Positions 1-5,957 of a DNA stretch of 15,206 nt are shown piece after piece. Source of the DNA: JAYZVT01 sp050248375. GTDB taxonomy: Bacteria > Pseudomonadota > Alphaproteobacteria > Rhizobiales > Methyloligellaceae. The notes under the pieces are model-generated. The model saw nothing but the letters and a program-made list of their open reading frames with translations, did no database searches and was not told the DNA's origin. A program made the position numbers and the translations under genes. Numbering within the stretch: the first letter of the stretch is position 1; each line of letters begins with the position of its first letter. The DNA lies in the NCBI GenBank assembly GCA_050248375.1, contig JBFWSL010000051.1:1-15206 (forward strand). Reading direction: 5' to 3'.

Positions 1-572
1 CCTTTTTCCTGTTCATCACCCCCGGGCCCGGTGTGCTTTCCGCCGCGGGCGTGGGGTCCGCCTATGGCTACCGCGGGGGCATACGCTATTTCATCGGGCT
101 GTTCATCGGCACCAACCTGGTGGCGGTGGCGGTGATTTCCGGGCTGGCGGCGGTGATGCTGTCCAACCCGGCGATGCGCGCGTTCTTCTTCACCGCCTCG
201 GTGCTCTATCTGCTTTACCTGGCCTTCCGCATCGCATTCTCGGGCAGCAGGATCGCCTTCAAGGCGGCGCCCGAGGCCCCGGGCGTCATCGCGGGCATCC
301 TGCTGCAGGTGATCAACCCGAAGGCCTATGCGGTGAACACGGCGTTCTTCACCGGCTTTCCGTTCTGGCCGGAGAGCCTTGCGGTGGAGACGGCGATCAA
401 GCTGGCGATCATGAACGCGATCTGGATTCCGATCCATATCGCCTGGTTCGCCGCCGGCGTGACCGTGCGCAAGCTCGAGCTTGCGCCGCGCACGCAATTC
501 ATCATCAACATCGTCATGGCGCTTTCCATGCTAGCCGTGGTGGCGCTGGCGGCGCTCGGCGCACGGGGCTAA
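1..572 (+). CDS. LysE/RhtB-family amino-acid exporter, 5' end missing
   Basis: Inner-membrane exporter of the LysE/RhtB superfamily, which moves amino acids or related small metabolites out of the cell; the substrate cannot be told. The reading frame is open from base 3, so the start lies left of the window. About 189 residues are visible of a family usually about 205 long. The first visible residues contain the family hallmark TPGPG, which normally sits near residue 10-15. Several hydrophobic membrane segments follow (visible residues roughly 30-55, 60-80, 90-105, 120-145 and 165-187), together with the family-typical INPKAY motif. The apparent start at base 33 is an internal GTG inside the PGPG motif and is not the true start. 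A same-strand phosphoesterase gene begins 29 bp downstream. Confidence 0.85.
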   Translation, partial: FFLFITPGPGVLSAAGVGSAYGYRGGIRYFIGLFIGTNLVAVAVISGLAAVMLSNPAMRAFFFTASVLYLLYLAFRIAFSGSRIAFKAAPEAPGVIAGILLQVINPKAYAVNTAFFTGFPFWPESLAVETAIKLAIMNAIWIPIHIAWFAAGVTVRKLELAPRTQFIINIVMALSMLAVVALAALGARG

Positions 573-601
573 CTGCGGAGATCACGCGCAAGGGAGGCGC
601 A

Positions 602-1408
602 ATGAAGTTCATCCACATGACGGATCTGCATCTGCCGTCGCCGGGCGACAGGCTGTTCGGTCTCGACCCGTTCGAGCGCGCCGGCCGTTGCCTGGACGAC
701 ATCGCCCGCTGGCACGCCGATGCGGAGTTCTGCGTCATCTCGGGCGATCTGGCGGAGAAGGGCGGCGGGGATGCCTATCGGTGGCTCGCGGAGCGGCTGA
801 AGGGTTTTCCCATGCGCGCCATTGTCATGATCGGCAACCACGATGACCGGGAAGCCCTGTGCGCCGCCTTTCCCGAGGCGCGGCGGGATGGCGCCGGCTT
901 CCTGCAGAGCGCGTTGTCCACCAGTCAGGGGACGTTCCTGTTCCTCGATACCTACAAGGGCGAGGGGTCGGCGGGGACCTATTGCGCGGTGCGGCGGGAG
1001 TGGCTGGACGGTCAACTGCGGGCGGCGCGGGGCAGGCCGGTATGGATGTTCATGCACCACCCGCCCTTCGAAGTGGGCATGCCCTACATGGACCGCATCA
1101 GGATGGAGGAATCGGACGCCTTCGCCGAAGTGCTCTCGGGCCATACCAACATCCGGCACATCTTCTTCGGCCATATTCACCGGGCCTGCTATGTGAACTG
1201 GAACGGCATCTCCTGCACGTCGCTGCCGGGCACCAATCACCAGTTGCCGCTGGTGCGCGAGGCGGTCGCCACGTCCTACAGCGTGGAGCCGCCCATGTAC
1301 GGCGTGGTCCGCATCGGCGACAGGCAGACCACCATCCACTTCGACGCCTGTCTCGACCGCAAGGCCGCGGACATGCCGCCGCGGAGCGACAAGCCGGCGG
1401 CAGGATAG
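602..1408 (+). CDS. Class III metallophosphoesterase (CpdA/GpdQ-like)
   Basis: Cytoplasmic binuclear-metal phosphoesterase of 268 residues, in the group that includes cAMP phosphodiesterase CpdA and glycerophosphodiesterase GpdQ. All metal-site motifs are present in order: DLH (Asp8, His10), GDL (Asp49), GNHD (Asn79, His80), MHHPP (His152) and GHIH (His191, His193). The length suits a single-domain enzyme. ATG 602 is preceded by AGGGAGG at 591-597, only 4 nt away. No signal peptide is visible. It follows the LysE-type gene on the same strand by 29 bp, so the two may be co-transcribed, and its stop lies 19 bp from the converging stop of the ATP-grasp gene. The natural substrate (cyclic nucleotide or phosphodiester) cannot be decided; the family is certain, cAMP activity is inference. 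Confidence 0.88.
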   Translation: MKFIHMTDLHLPSPGDRLFGLDPFERAGRCLDDIARWHADAEFCVISGDLAEKGGGDAYRWLAERLKGFPMRAIVMIGNHDDREALCAAFPEARRDGAGFLQSALSTSQGTFLFLDTYKGEGSAGTYCAVRREWLDGQLRAARGRPVWMFMHHPPFEVGMPYMDRIRMEESDAFAEVLSGHTNIRHIFFGHIHRACYVNWNGISCTSLPGTNHQLPLVREAVATSYSVEPPMYGVVRIGDRQTTIHFDACLDRKAADMPPRSDKPAAG

Positions 1409-1427
1409 GCGGCGGGTCCGCCCGTCA

Positions 1428-2588
1428 CTAGAAGCGGAGTCCGGCGCGCTTCAGGTGTTCCAGGAACTCGCCCTGCAGGATGCCCTCACCATGGGCGATC
1501 TGGTGCAGGTTCAGGTCGCCGCCCCAGTTCATCTCCAGCGCGATGGGGCCGCGCGTCGTCAGCGCGATGTCCCATGACTGGGTTTTCACCCCGGCGAAGT
1601 ATTTCGGCGCGCCGCGCATCAGCGTGAGGACGTCCTGCCAGTCGGGCAGTTCCATGGCGGAAAATTCGACGCCGGTTACCGGATGCTTCCCGTGCACCTC
1701 CAGGTCGGCGCCGATGCCCGATACGACGCGCCGGAAGGCGCCGGTGCTGGCGTCGAGCGCCCCAAGCATGTTGCCTGCGCGCCAGTAGTTGTCGGCCACG
1801 TTCTGGCCCGAGGGAATCTTGAACACGGCGCTGGCGAGACGCGCTTCCTCGCCGAGCAGGACGAGGGCGCGGACGCAGCCGAGGGTCGGTCCGAAATTCT
1901 TCGCCAGCAGTTCGTGCGGCTCCATGCGCTCCTGGATCACATATCCGGAGGCGGCGAACTTGCCCACATAGTCGAGAAATTCGTCCAGCGCGATGATATC
2001 GCCATTGCGCAGGTGGACGTCCTTGCCGTCGATGCTGGCAATGTCGAAAGCACCGATGCTGTACATGCCTTCAACCGGCTTCATGAAGCACGGCATCGGA
2101 CATTCCTTCACCAGGTAGTCCTTCAGCGCCTTGATGGAGCGGTGGGTCGCCACGCTGAAGCTGCGGATCTGTTCGCAATAGACCGCGTGCACCTTCGGCA
2201 CGGCGAAGCCCTGAGCCTGCATGAAACTGTAGAAGTTCATCTTGTCGTTGGTCATCGCGTGCCAGGAGACGTCGTTGCAGCGGTAGTGGAACTTCCGCTG
2301 GGCGCGCAAGCCGACGAACTGGCGCTTCTTCTCGAGCGAGTACTGCTTGTCGTAGAGCCGGTAGTAATAATACTCGTCCGGCGTCAGGCCTCCCTTGCCG
2401 AAGCTGAGGCGGGTCTGATCTCCGAAAAGCTTGAAGGCGCGCAGGCCGGCCTCGGCGGCTGCCTTGATATTGCGACGGCTGTCGACCTTGGGCGGTTTCT
2501 GAAGTGCATCCGCCCGTGCCATATCCGCCTTGTAATCAAGGGAAATCCGGGTTTCGCCCACCGCCGTGTCCTCCCGCAACTGGACCAT
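1428..2588 (-). CDS. Sugar-transfer-associated ATP-grasp protein (TupA-like)
   Basis: A 386-residue protein that looks like the sugar-transfer-associated ATP-grasp family (TupA-like, PF14397). ATP-grasp enzymes join a carboxylate to an amine through an acyl-phosphate. Supporting features are CFMKPVEGMYSIGA near 167-180 (ATP-contacting Lys170), GYVIQERMEPH near 215-225 and LEMNWGGDLNLHQ near 351-363, where Glu352 and Asn354 look like the metal-binding pair. The N-terminal 100 residues are basic and tyrosine-rich (YYYYRLYDKQY). No signal peptide or membrane helix is visible. ATG 2588 has only a weak ribosome site (GAGA). Relatives usually sit in polysaccharide loci, but no glycosyltransferase or export gene is visible nearby, so the partner substrate is unknown. 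Family call fairly sure; reaction unknown. Confidence 0.7.
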   Translation of the reverse strand: MVQLREDTAVGETRISLDYKADMARADALQKPPKVDSRRNIKAAAEAGLRAFKLFGDQTRLSFGKGGLTPDEYYYYRLYDKQYSLEKKRQFVGLRAQRKFHYRCNDVSWHAMTNDKMNFYSFMQAQGFAVPKVHAVYCEQIRSFSVATHRSIKALKDYLVKECPMPCFMKPVEGMYSIGAFDIASIDGKDVHLRNGDIIALDEFLDYVGKFAASGYVIQERMEPHELLAKNFGPTLGCVRALVLLGEEARLASAVFKIPSGQNVADNYWRAGNMLGALDASTGAFRRVVSGIGADLEVHGKHPVTGVEFSAMELPDWQDVLTLMRGAPKYFAGVKTQSWDIALTTRGPIALEMNWGGDLNLHQIAHGEGILQGEFLEHLKRAGLRF

Positions 2589-2729
2589 ACGAAATCTCGC
2601 GGCAGTCTAGCTGCAGCGGGGTGAACACACTCCTAACCGTTTGTTTGCAGTTGTCAGCAACGGCTTGAAAGCGGTCTGCGGGGCGGCCTAGCCTTGGCTT
2701 CGTCCGCAACAGGGAAGGGAGGGCGTCAC

Positions 2730-3515
2730 GTGCCGCTGGAAGGAAAAACCGTCATCGTCACCGGCGCCGCCCAGGGCATCGGCCGCGCCTGCGCGGAGCG
2801 CTTCGCCCGGGATGGCTGCAACGTGATACTCGCGGACGTGGACGAGAAGCAGGGCTCCGGGCTCGCCGCCTCGCTTGGCGGCAGGGCGCGCTTCGTGGAC
2901 TGCGACGTCGGCGAGCCGCTGGACGTGAAGAAGCTGGTGACCACGACGGTCGACGCCTTCGGCGGGGTCGATGTGCTCGTCAACAACGCGGCGGTGATCG
3001 ATTCCGCGCCATTCCTGGAACTCGGCCTGGACGATCTCGACCGGGTGCTCCGGGTCAATCTGCGCGGGGCCTTCCTGGTCGGCCAGGCGGTCGCCCGGCA
3101 GATGGTGGCGCAGGTGAAGGCGGGTGGCGCGCCCGGCGCCATCGTCAACATGTCGTCGGTGAACGCGGTCTTCGCGCTGCCCGACCACGTGGCCTACTCC
3201 ATCGCCAAGGGCGGCATGGCCCAGCTCACCAAGGCCATGGCCCTGGCGCTGGCGCCGCACGGCATCCGCGTCAATGCCATCGGGCCGGGCTCGATCCTCA
3301 CCCCGATGCTGGACTCGGTGAAGACCGACCAGGCGGCGGCGCGCAGGATTTTGTCGCGCACACCGCTCGGGCGCTTCGGCGAGGCGGAGGAGATCGCTTC
3401 CGTCGCCGCCTTCCTTGCCAGCGCCGACGCCAGCTATGTCACCGGCACGACGGTCTACGCGGACGGCGGGCGGCTGCCGCTCAACTACACGGTCGAGGTG
3501 CGGGAGAAGGATTAG
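2730..3515 (+). CDS. Short-chain dehydrogenase/reductase (SDR)
   Basis: Cytoplasmic NAD(P)-dependent oxidoreductase of the classical SDR family, 261 residues. The Rossmann glycine motif TGAAQGIG is at 11-18, an acidic Asp36/Asp38 region ends beta-2 (favouring NAD), and VNNAA is at 84-88. The catalytic set is Asn110, Ser143, Tyr156 and Lys160 (YSIAK), followed by PGSILTPM. GTG 2730 is chosen as start because AGGGAAGGGAGGG lies at 2711-2723 and the protein then begins directly with the usual pre-Rossmann strand. A TTG 36 nt upstream is also in frame but lacks such a site. The substrate is not predictable. The stop overlaps the stop of the converging MarR gene, so read-through of either would make antisense RNA over the other. 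Confidence 0.9.
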   Translation: MPLEGKTVIVTGAAQGIGRACAERFARDGCNVILADVDEKQGSGLAASLGGRARFVDCDVGEPLDVKKLVTTTVDAFGGVDVLVNNAAVIDSAPFLELGLDDLDRVLRVNLRGAFLVGQAVARQMVAQVKAGGAPGAIVNMSSVNAVFALPDHVAYSIAKGGMAQLTKAMALALAPHGIRVNAIGPGSILTPMLDSVKTDQAAARRILSRTPLGRFGEAEEIASVAAFLASADASYVTGTTVYADGGRLPLNYTVEVREKD

Positions 3516-3955
3516 CCGGCGGCCGTCTTCGCCACGGAGTCGCGGATCGTGGTCACCTCGTCGCGCAGGCGCTGGACACCGTCCGCGCCGCAGCCGAAGG
3601 CCCGTGTCATGTGCCGGGGAAGGTCCTTCAGGGTCTCGCGCAACCTGCCGCCCTTGGCGGTCAGGAAGATGCGTACCTGCCGCTCGTCCCGGGCATCGCG
3701 TTCGCGTCGCACATAGCCCGCCTTTTCCAGTCTCTTGAGCAGGGGGGTGAGGGTGCTTGATTCCAGGAGAAGCCGGTCGCCGATGCCGCTGACGGTCTGC
3801 CCGTCCTCGTCCCACAGGACGACCATAGCCAGATATTGCGGATAGGTGAGGCCATGCCTGTCCAGCAGGGGCTTGTAGGCTCGCGTGATGGCGTGATTGG
3901 CGGAGTAAATGGCGAAGCAAAGGGCGTTTTCGAGCTTCAGGCTGTCAGCGGTCAT
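3512..3955 (-). CDS. ohrR: MarR-family regulator, two-cysteine OhrR type
   Basis: A 147-residue dimeric winged-helix repressor. Helix-turn-helix and wing cover about 52-101 (VSGIGDRLLLESSTLTPLLKRLEKAGYVRRERDARDERQ in part). Cys13 in LENALCFAIYSA is the peroxide-sensing position of OhrR proteins, and Tyr27 and Tyr38 lie 14 and 25 residues after it, as the two tyrosines do in Xanthomonas OhrR. A second cysteine, Cys122, is placed like the resolving cysteine of the two-Cys class. Expected role: DNA release when organic hydroperoxide or hypochlorite oxidises the cysteine. ATG 3955 has GGGAG about 8 nt upstream. It is divergent from the alpha/beta-hydrolase gene and shares with it a region holding two operators, one lying across its own promoter, so autorepression is likely. 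No ohr peroxidase gene is in the window; the target here appears to be the esterase. Confidence 0.85.
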   Translation of the reverse strand: MTADSLKLENALCFAIYSANHAITRAYKPLLDRHGLTYPQYLAMVVLWDEDGQTVSGIGDRLLLESSTLTPLLKRLEKAGYVRRERDARDERQVRIFLTAKGGRLRETLKDLPRHMTRAFGCGADGVQRLRDEVTTIRDSVAKTAAG

Positions 3956-3996
3956 GAACGAATCTCCCGCAAATCCGTGGAAATTATCATAACCTC

Positions 3997-4024
3997 AATA
4001 TAATCGTGTGCGATTAAATCGCAA
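3997..4024 (-). promoter_or_regulatory. Candidate promoter of the OhrR-type gene
   Basis: On the minus strand a -35-like TTGCGA (4024-4019) and a -10-like TATATT (4002-3997) are separated by 16 bp and point at the regulator starting at 3955. Operator 1 (4002-4022) covers almost the whole spacer, which fits autorepression. Called by eye from consensus; not proven. Confidence 0.5.
4002..4022. promoter_or_regulatory. Operator 1 for the OhrR/MarR-type regulator
   Basis: The core AATCGTGTGCGATT (4002-4015) is a perfect inverted repeat AATCG-N4-CGATT. It is continued by AAATCGC so that GCGATT-A-AATCGC forms a second, overlapping palindrome. The same 21-bp arrangement recurs 56 bp away with three mismatches. 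The position between the divergent genes and inside the regulator's own promoter makes it the likely binding site. Confidence 0.7.
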
Positions 4025-4028
4025 GCTA

Positions 4029-4057
4029 TTGACATCCGGATTGCGGCAGCCTATTTA
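4029..4057 (+). promoter_or_regulatory. Sigma-70-like promoter of the alpha/beta-hydrolase gene
   Basis: A perfect -35 TTGACA (4029-4034), a 17-bp spacer and a -10-like TATTTA (4052-4057) point at the hydrolase gene at 4132. Transcription would start near 4064, inside operator 2, so a bound repressor would block initiation. The spacing and the perfect -35 make this the clearest promoter in the window. Confidence 0.7.
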
Positions 4058-4078
4058 AATCGTACGCGATTTAATCGC
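4058..4078. promoter_or_regulatory. Operator 2 for the OhrR/MarR-type regulator
   Basis: AAATCGTACGCGATTT (4057-4072) is a perfect inverted repeat with arms AAATCG/CGATTT, overlapped by GCGATT-T-AATCGC (4066-4078). Aligned with operator 1 it matches at 18 of 21 positions in the same orientation. It starts directly after the -10 element of the hydrolase promoter and spans the expected start point. Confidence 0.72.
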
Positions 4079-4131
4079 GCAAATGCAACCACGGCACCAG
4101 ATGGGTCGCCGGCCATGAAAGGAGATGTGTC

Positions 4132-4953
4132 ATGAGGTTCACGACGAAGGACGGCGTAGATATCTACTACAAGGACTGGGGCAAGGGTCAGCCGGTGGTG
4201 TTCAGCCACGGATGGCCGCTCAATTCCGACAGTTGGGAAAGCCAGATGTTCCATCTGGCCAATAACGGCTTCCGGGTCATCGCCCATGACAGGCGTGGCC
4301 ACGGGCGTTCGAGCCAGCCCTGGGATGGCAACGACATGGACCACTACGCCGACGACCTGGCGCAACTCATCGAACACCTGGACTTGAAGGATGTGATCCT
4401 GGTGGGTTTTTCCACCGGTGGCGGGGAGGTGACCCGCTATGTGGGGCGTCACGGTACCGGTCGGGTGGCCAAGGTGGCGCTGGTTTCGGCGGTGCCTCCG
4501 CTGATGCTGAAGACAAAGGACAATCCCGATGGCCTGCCCATCGACGTGTTCGACGGCATTCGCGCGGGCTCGGTCGCCAACCGGTCGCAGCTCTACAAGG
4601 ACATCGCGGCGGGCCCGTTCTTCGGCTTCAACCGGCCGGGAGCGAAGCCTAGCCAGGGCTTGATCGACAGCTTCTGGGCACAGGGCGTGCAGGGCGGCCA
4701 CAAGAACACCTATGACAGCATCAAGGCGTTCTCCGAGACCGACTTCCGCGACGACCTCGGAAAGTTCAACGTGCCCACCCTGATCGTGCATGGCGACGAC
4801 GATCAGGTCGTTCCTATCGGAGCGGCCGGCCTTGCCTCTGCGAAGATCGTGAAGGGCTCGACGCTCAAGGTCTACGAGGGCGCCCCGCACGGCATCACGG
4901 ACACCCACAAGGAACGGCTCAACGCGGACCTGCTGGAGTTTGCGAGGGCATAG
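4132..4953 (+). CDS. Alpha/beta-hydrolase, non-heme haloperoxidase/arylesterase type
   Basis: A 273-residue serine hydrolase resembling Pseudomonas fluorescens aryl esterase and the cofactor-free 'chloroperoxidases', which hydrolyse esters and can form peracids from carboxylate and hydrogen peroxide. The oxyanion motif HGWPL is at 26-30. The nucleophile Ser94 is in GFSTGG, the acid is Asp224 in HGDDDQVVP and the base is His253 in APHGITDTH; the Ser-Asp and Asp-His spacings (130 and 29) suit the family. Length is typical and there is no signal peptide, so it is cytoplasmic. ATG 4132 has AAAGGAG at 4118-4124. It is divergent from the OhrR-type regulator, with a strong promoter whose start point lies in an operator, so induction by organic peroxide or related oxidants is inferred. 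The physiological substrate is unknown. Confidence 0.9.
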   Translation: MRFTTKDGVDIYYKDWGKGQPVVFSHGWPLNSDSWESQMFHLANNGFRVIAHDRRGHGRSSQPWDGNDMDHYADDLAQLIEHLDLKDVILVGFSTGGGEVTRYVGRHGTGRVAKVALVSAVPPLMLKTKDNPDGLPIDVFDGIRAGSVANRSQLYKDIAAGPFFGFNRPGAKPSQGLIDSFWAQGVQGGHKNTYDSIKAFSETDFRDDLGKFNVPTLIVHGDDDQVVPIGAAGLASAKIVKGSTLKVYEGAPHGITDTHKERLNADLLEFARA

Positions 4954-4978
4954 ATGCCGGACAGGCAGGATTGCGAAC

Positions 4979-5007
4979 GGCCCGTGCGGAGACGAGCCGC
5001 GCGGGCC
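4979..5007. terminator. Terminator-like hairpin between converging genes
   Basis: GGCCCGTGCGG (4979-4989) pairs with CCGCGCGGGCC (4997-5007) around a 7-nt loop, 11 pairs with one G-T wobble. It lies between the stops of the hydrolase (+) and the DUF488 gene (-), where a two-way terminator is expected. No long T-tract follows on either strand, so its efficiency is uncertain. Confidence 0.5.
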
Positions 5008-5023
5008 TGTTGCCCTGCCGGGC

Positions 5024-5392
5024 TCACTCGCCGCCCAGCAGTTCGCGCAAAGCCACCGCGTTGTTGTGCCGTTCGTCCCTGGCGGCGTAGAGCAGGGTGA
5101 GGGGACCTTCCTTCGCCAGCCGGCGGAGATGGTCGAGGGCCGAGTGCCCCGGCTCCTCTTTCAGCTCGGCGGCATAGCGCTTGCGGAACCCGGCCCAGCG
5201 GGCGGGATCGTGACCGAACCACTTGCGAAGTTCCGTGCTCGGCGCCACGTCCTTCAGCCACTCGTCGATGTGGCTCCCCTTTCGCGCGATGCCCCGGGGC
5301 CACAGCCGGTCCACGAGGATGCGGCGTCCCTCGCCAGACCGGGCAGGGGCATAGATGCGGCGGACTGTGATCATGGTGAAGTCATAGCGCAT
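5024..5392 (-). CDS. DUF488 family protein (YeaO-like)
   Basis: A 122-residue cytoplasmic protein of the DUF488/YeaO family, whose function is not established. Family signatures are VDRLWPRG (27-34), the APSTELRKWFGHDPARWAGFRKRY block (50-73) and LLYAARDERHNNA (100-112). Length is normal. Two starts are possible: ATG 5392 (used here; an AAGGA lies a distant 13 nt upstream) or ATG 5374, which gives a protein starting MITVRRIY closer to most family members; neither has a good ribosome site. It is on the same strand as, and 109 bp downstream of, the YegP-type gene, and converges with the hydrolase gene. It could be co-transcribed with the YegP-type gene unless the hairpin at 5454-5480 stops transcription. 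Confidence 0.85.
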   Translation of the reverse strand: MRYDFTMITVRRIYAPARSGEGRRILVDRLWPRGIARKGSHIDEWLKDVAPSTELRKWFGHDPARWAGFRKRYAAELKEEPGHSALDHLRRLAKEGPLTLLYAARDERHNNAVALRELLGGE

Positions 5393-5417
5393 GCCGGGCG
5401 CGCTGTCCTTGCCGGCG

Positions 5418-5445
5418 TGGCAGGGCCGGCATGGCAGGGCCGGCA
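5418..5445. repeat. Perfect 14-bp tandem repeat, two copies
   Basis: TGGCAGGGCCGGCA occurs at 5418-5431 and again at 5432-5445 with no mismatch and no gap. Each unit contains the palindrome GCCGGC. It lies between the DUF488 gene and the hairpin downstream of the YegP-type gene. No function is apparent. Confidence 0.8.
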
Positions 5446-5453
5446 GACAGGAA

Positions 5454-5480
5454 GGCCCGCGCCCTTTGCGGGCGCGGGCC
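5454..5480 (-). terminator. GC hairpin downstream of the YegP-type gene
   Basis: GGCCCGCGCCC (5454-5464) and GGGCGCGGGCC (5470-5480) form a perfect 11-bp stem with a 5-nt loop, 22 bp past the stop of the minus-strand YegP-type gene. Stability supports a terminator or 3'-end structure. Only short T runs follow on the minus strand, so intrinsic termination is not certain. Confidence 0.5.
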
Positions 5481-5501
5481 TGTTCGCGTCAATGCCGGGC
5501 G

Positions 5502-5837
5502 TCAGCCCTTGTGGCCGTTACGGGCCGCGTTGGCCTTGCAGGCGGAGTAGTTGCTGTAAGCTTCGCTCGACGCGCCGACGATCTCGCCGTTCTTGGAGGT
5601 GCGGCGCCAGCGGCGCTTGCCGCTCTTGTCGTTGTAGAACTCCCACTTGTCGTCGGAGCCGAGATTCTTCGGGTTGCCGTTCCAGCCGTGGCGCTCCGCG
5701 TTGGCTTCGGCCAGCTTCTTCGTCGAATAGGCCTCCGTCGAGGAACCGACGACATTGCCGTTCTGGGCGGTGCGCCGCCAACGGTGGCCGCCCTTCTTGT
5801 CGGTGTAAAATTCCCACTTGTCCTTGTCCGCCGCCAT
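5502..5837 (-). CDS. YegP-type protein with two DUF1508 repeats
   Basis: A 111-residue basic cytoplasmic protein made of two DUF1508 units (about 6-51 and 63-108). Each begins KWEFY-D and carries RWRRT-NG--VG-S-EAYS, followed by a helix ending A-RNG or AERHG. This is the arrangement of E. coli YegP, a family of unknown biochemical function. ATG 5837 is chosen because GGGGAG lies about 9 nt upstream. An in-frame ATG at 5846 sits directly against that site, and the longest frame (from 5936) adds an unrelated arginine-rich stretch. The flanking hairpin and the palindrome at 5916-5928 suggest a transcription unit of its own. Confidence 0.88.
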   Translation of the reverse strand: MAADKDKWEFYTDKKGGHRWRRTAQNGNVVGSSTEAYSTKKLAEANAERHGWNGNPKNLGSDDKWEFYNDKSGKRRWRRTSKNGEIVGASSEAYSNYSACKANAARNGHKG

Positions 5838-5915
5838 CGGCTGCATCTCCCCAATAAAGTTCACGCTTCGCGCCGGTGCGGCGCGCCGGGCAGATTGCCT
5901 TAGGTTGCGGCCACG

Positions 5916-5928
5916 CGCAATGATTGCG
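5916..5928. promoter_or_regulatory. 13-bp palindrome upstream of the YegP-type gene
   Basis: CGCAATGATTGCG is a perfect palindrome with 6-bp arms and a single central base. It lies between the amidase stop (5958) and the YegP-type start (5837). It could be an operator for the latter gene; no regulator can be assigned. Confidence 0.3.
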
Positions 5929-5957
5929 AAGCCCACGGACGATGGAAATCGGGGGCG

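Noticed and set aside
1683..2624. 313-codon plus-strand frame opposite the ATP-grasp gene
   Set aside because: It is the antisense of a gene with clear family motifs. Its protein is rich in His, Val, Ala and Arg without any recognisable motif, as GC-rich shadow frames usually are.
2688..3920. 410-codon minus-strand frame across the SDR and regulator region
   Set aside because: It overlaps both the SDR gene (antisense) and the OhrR-type gene (other frame), each with full motif sets; the composition is Arg/Pro/His-rich and typical of a shadow frame.
4051..4908. 285-codon minus-strand frame opposite the alpha/beta-hydrolase gene
   Set aside because: It would begin inside the hydrolase gene and run through its promoter and operators; the plus-strand gene has a complete catalytic triad and ribosome site.
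5400..5480. Direct repeats as a CRISPR-like array
   Set aside because: Only two abutting 14-bp units without spacers, and no cas genes nearby.
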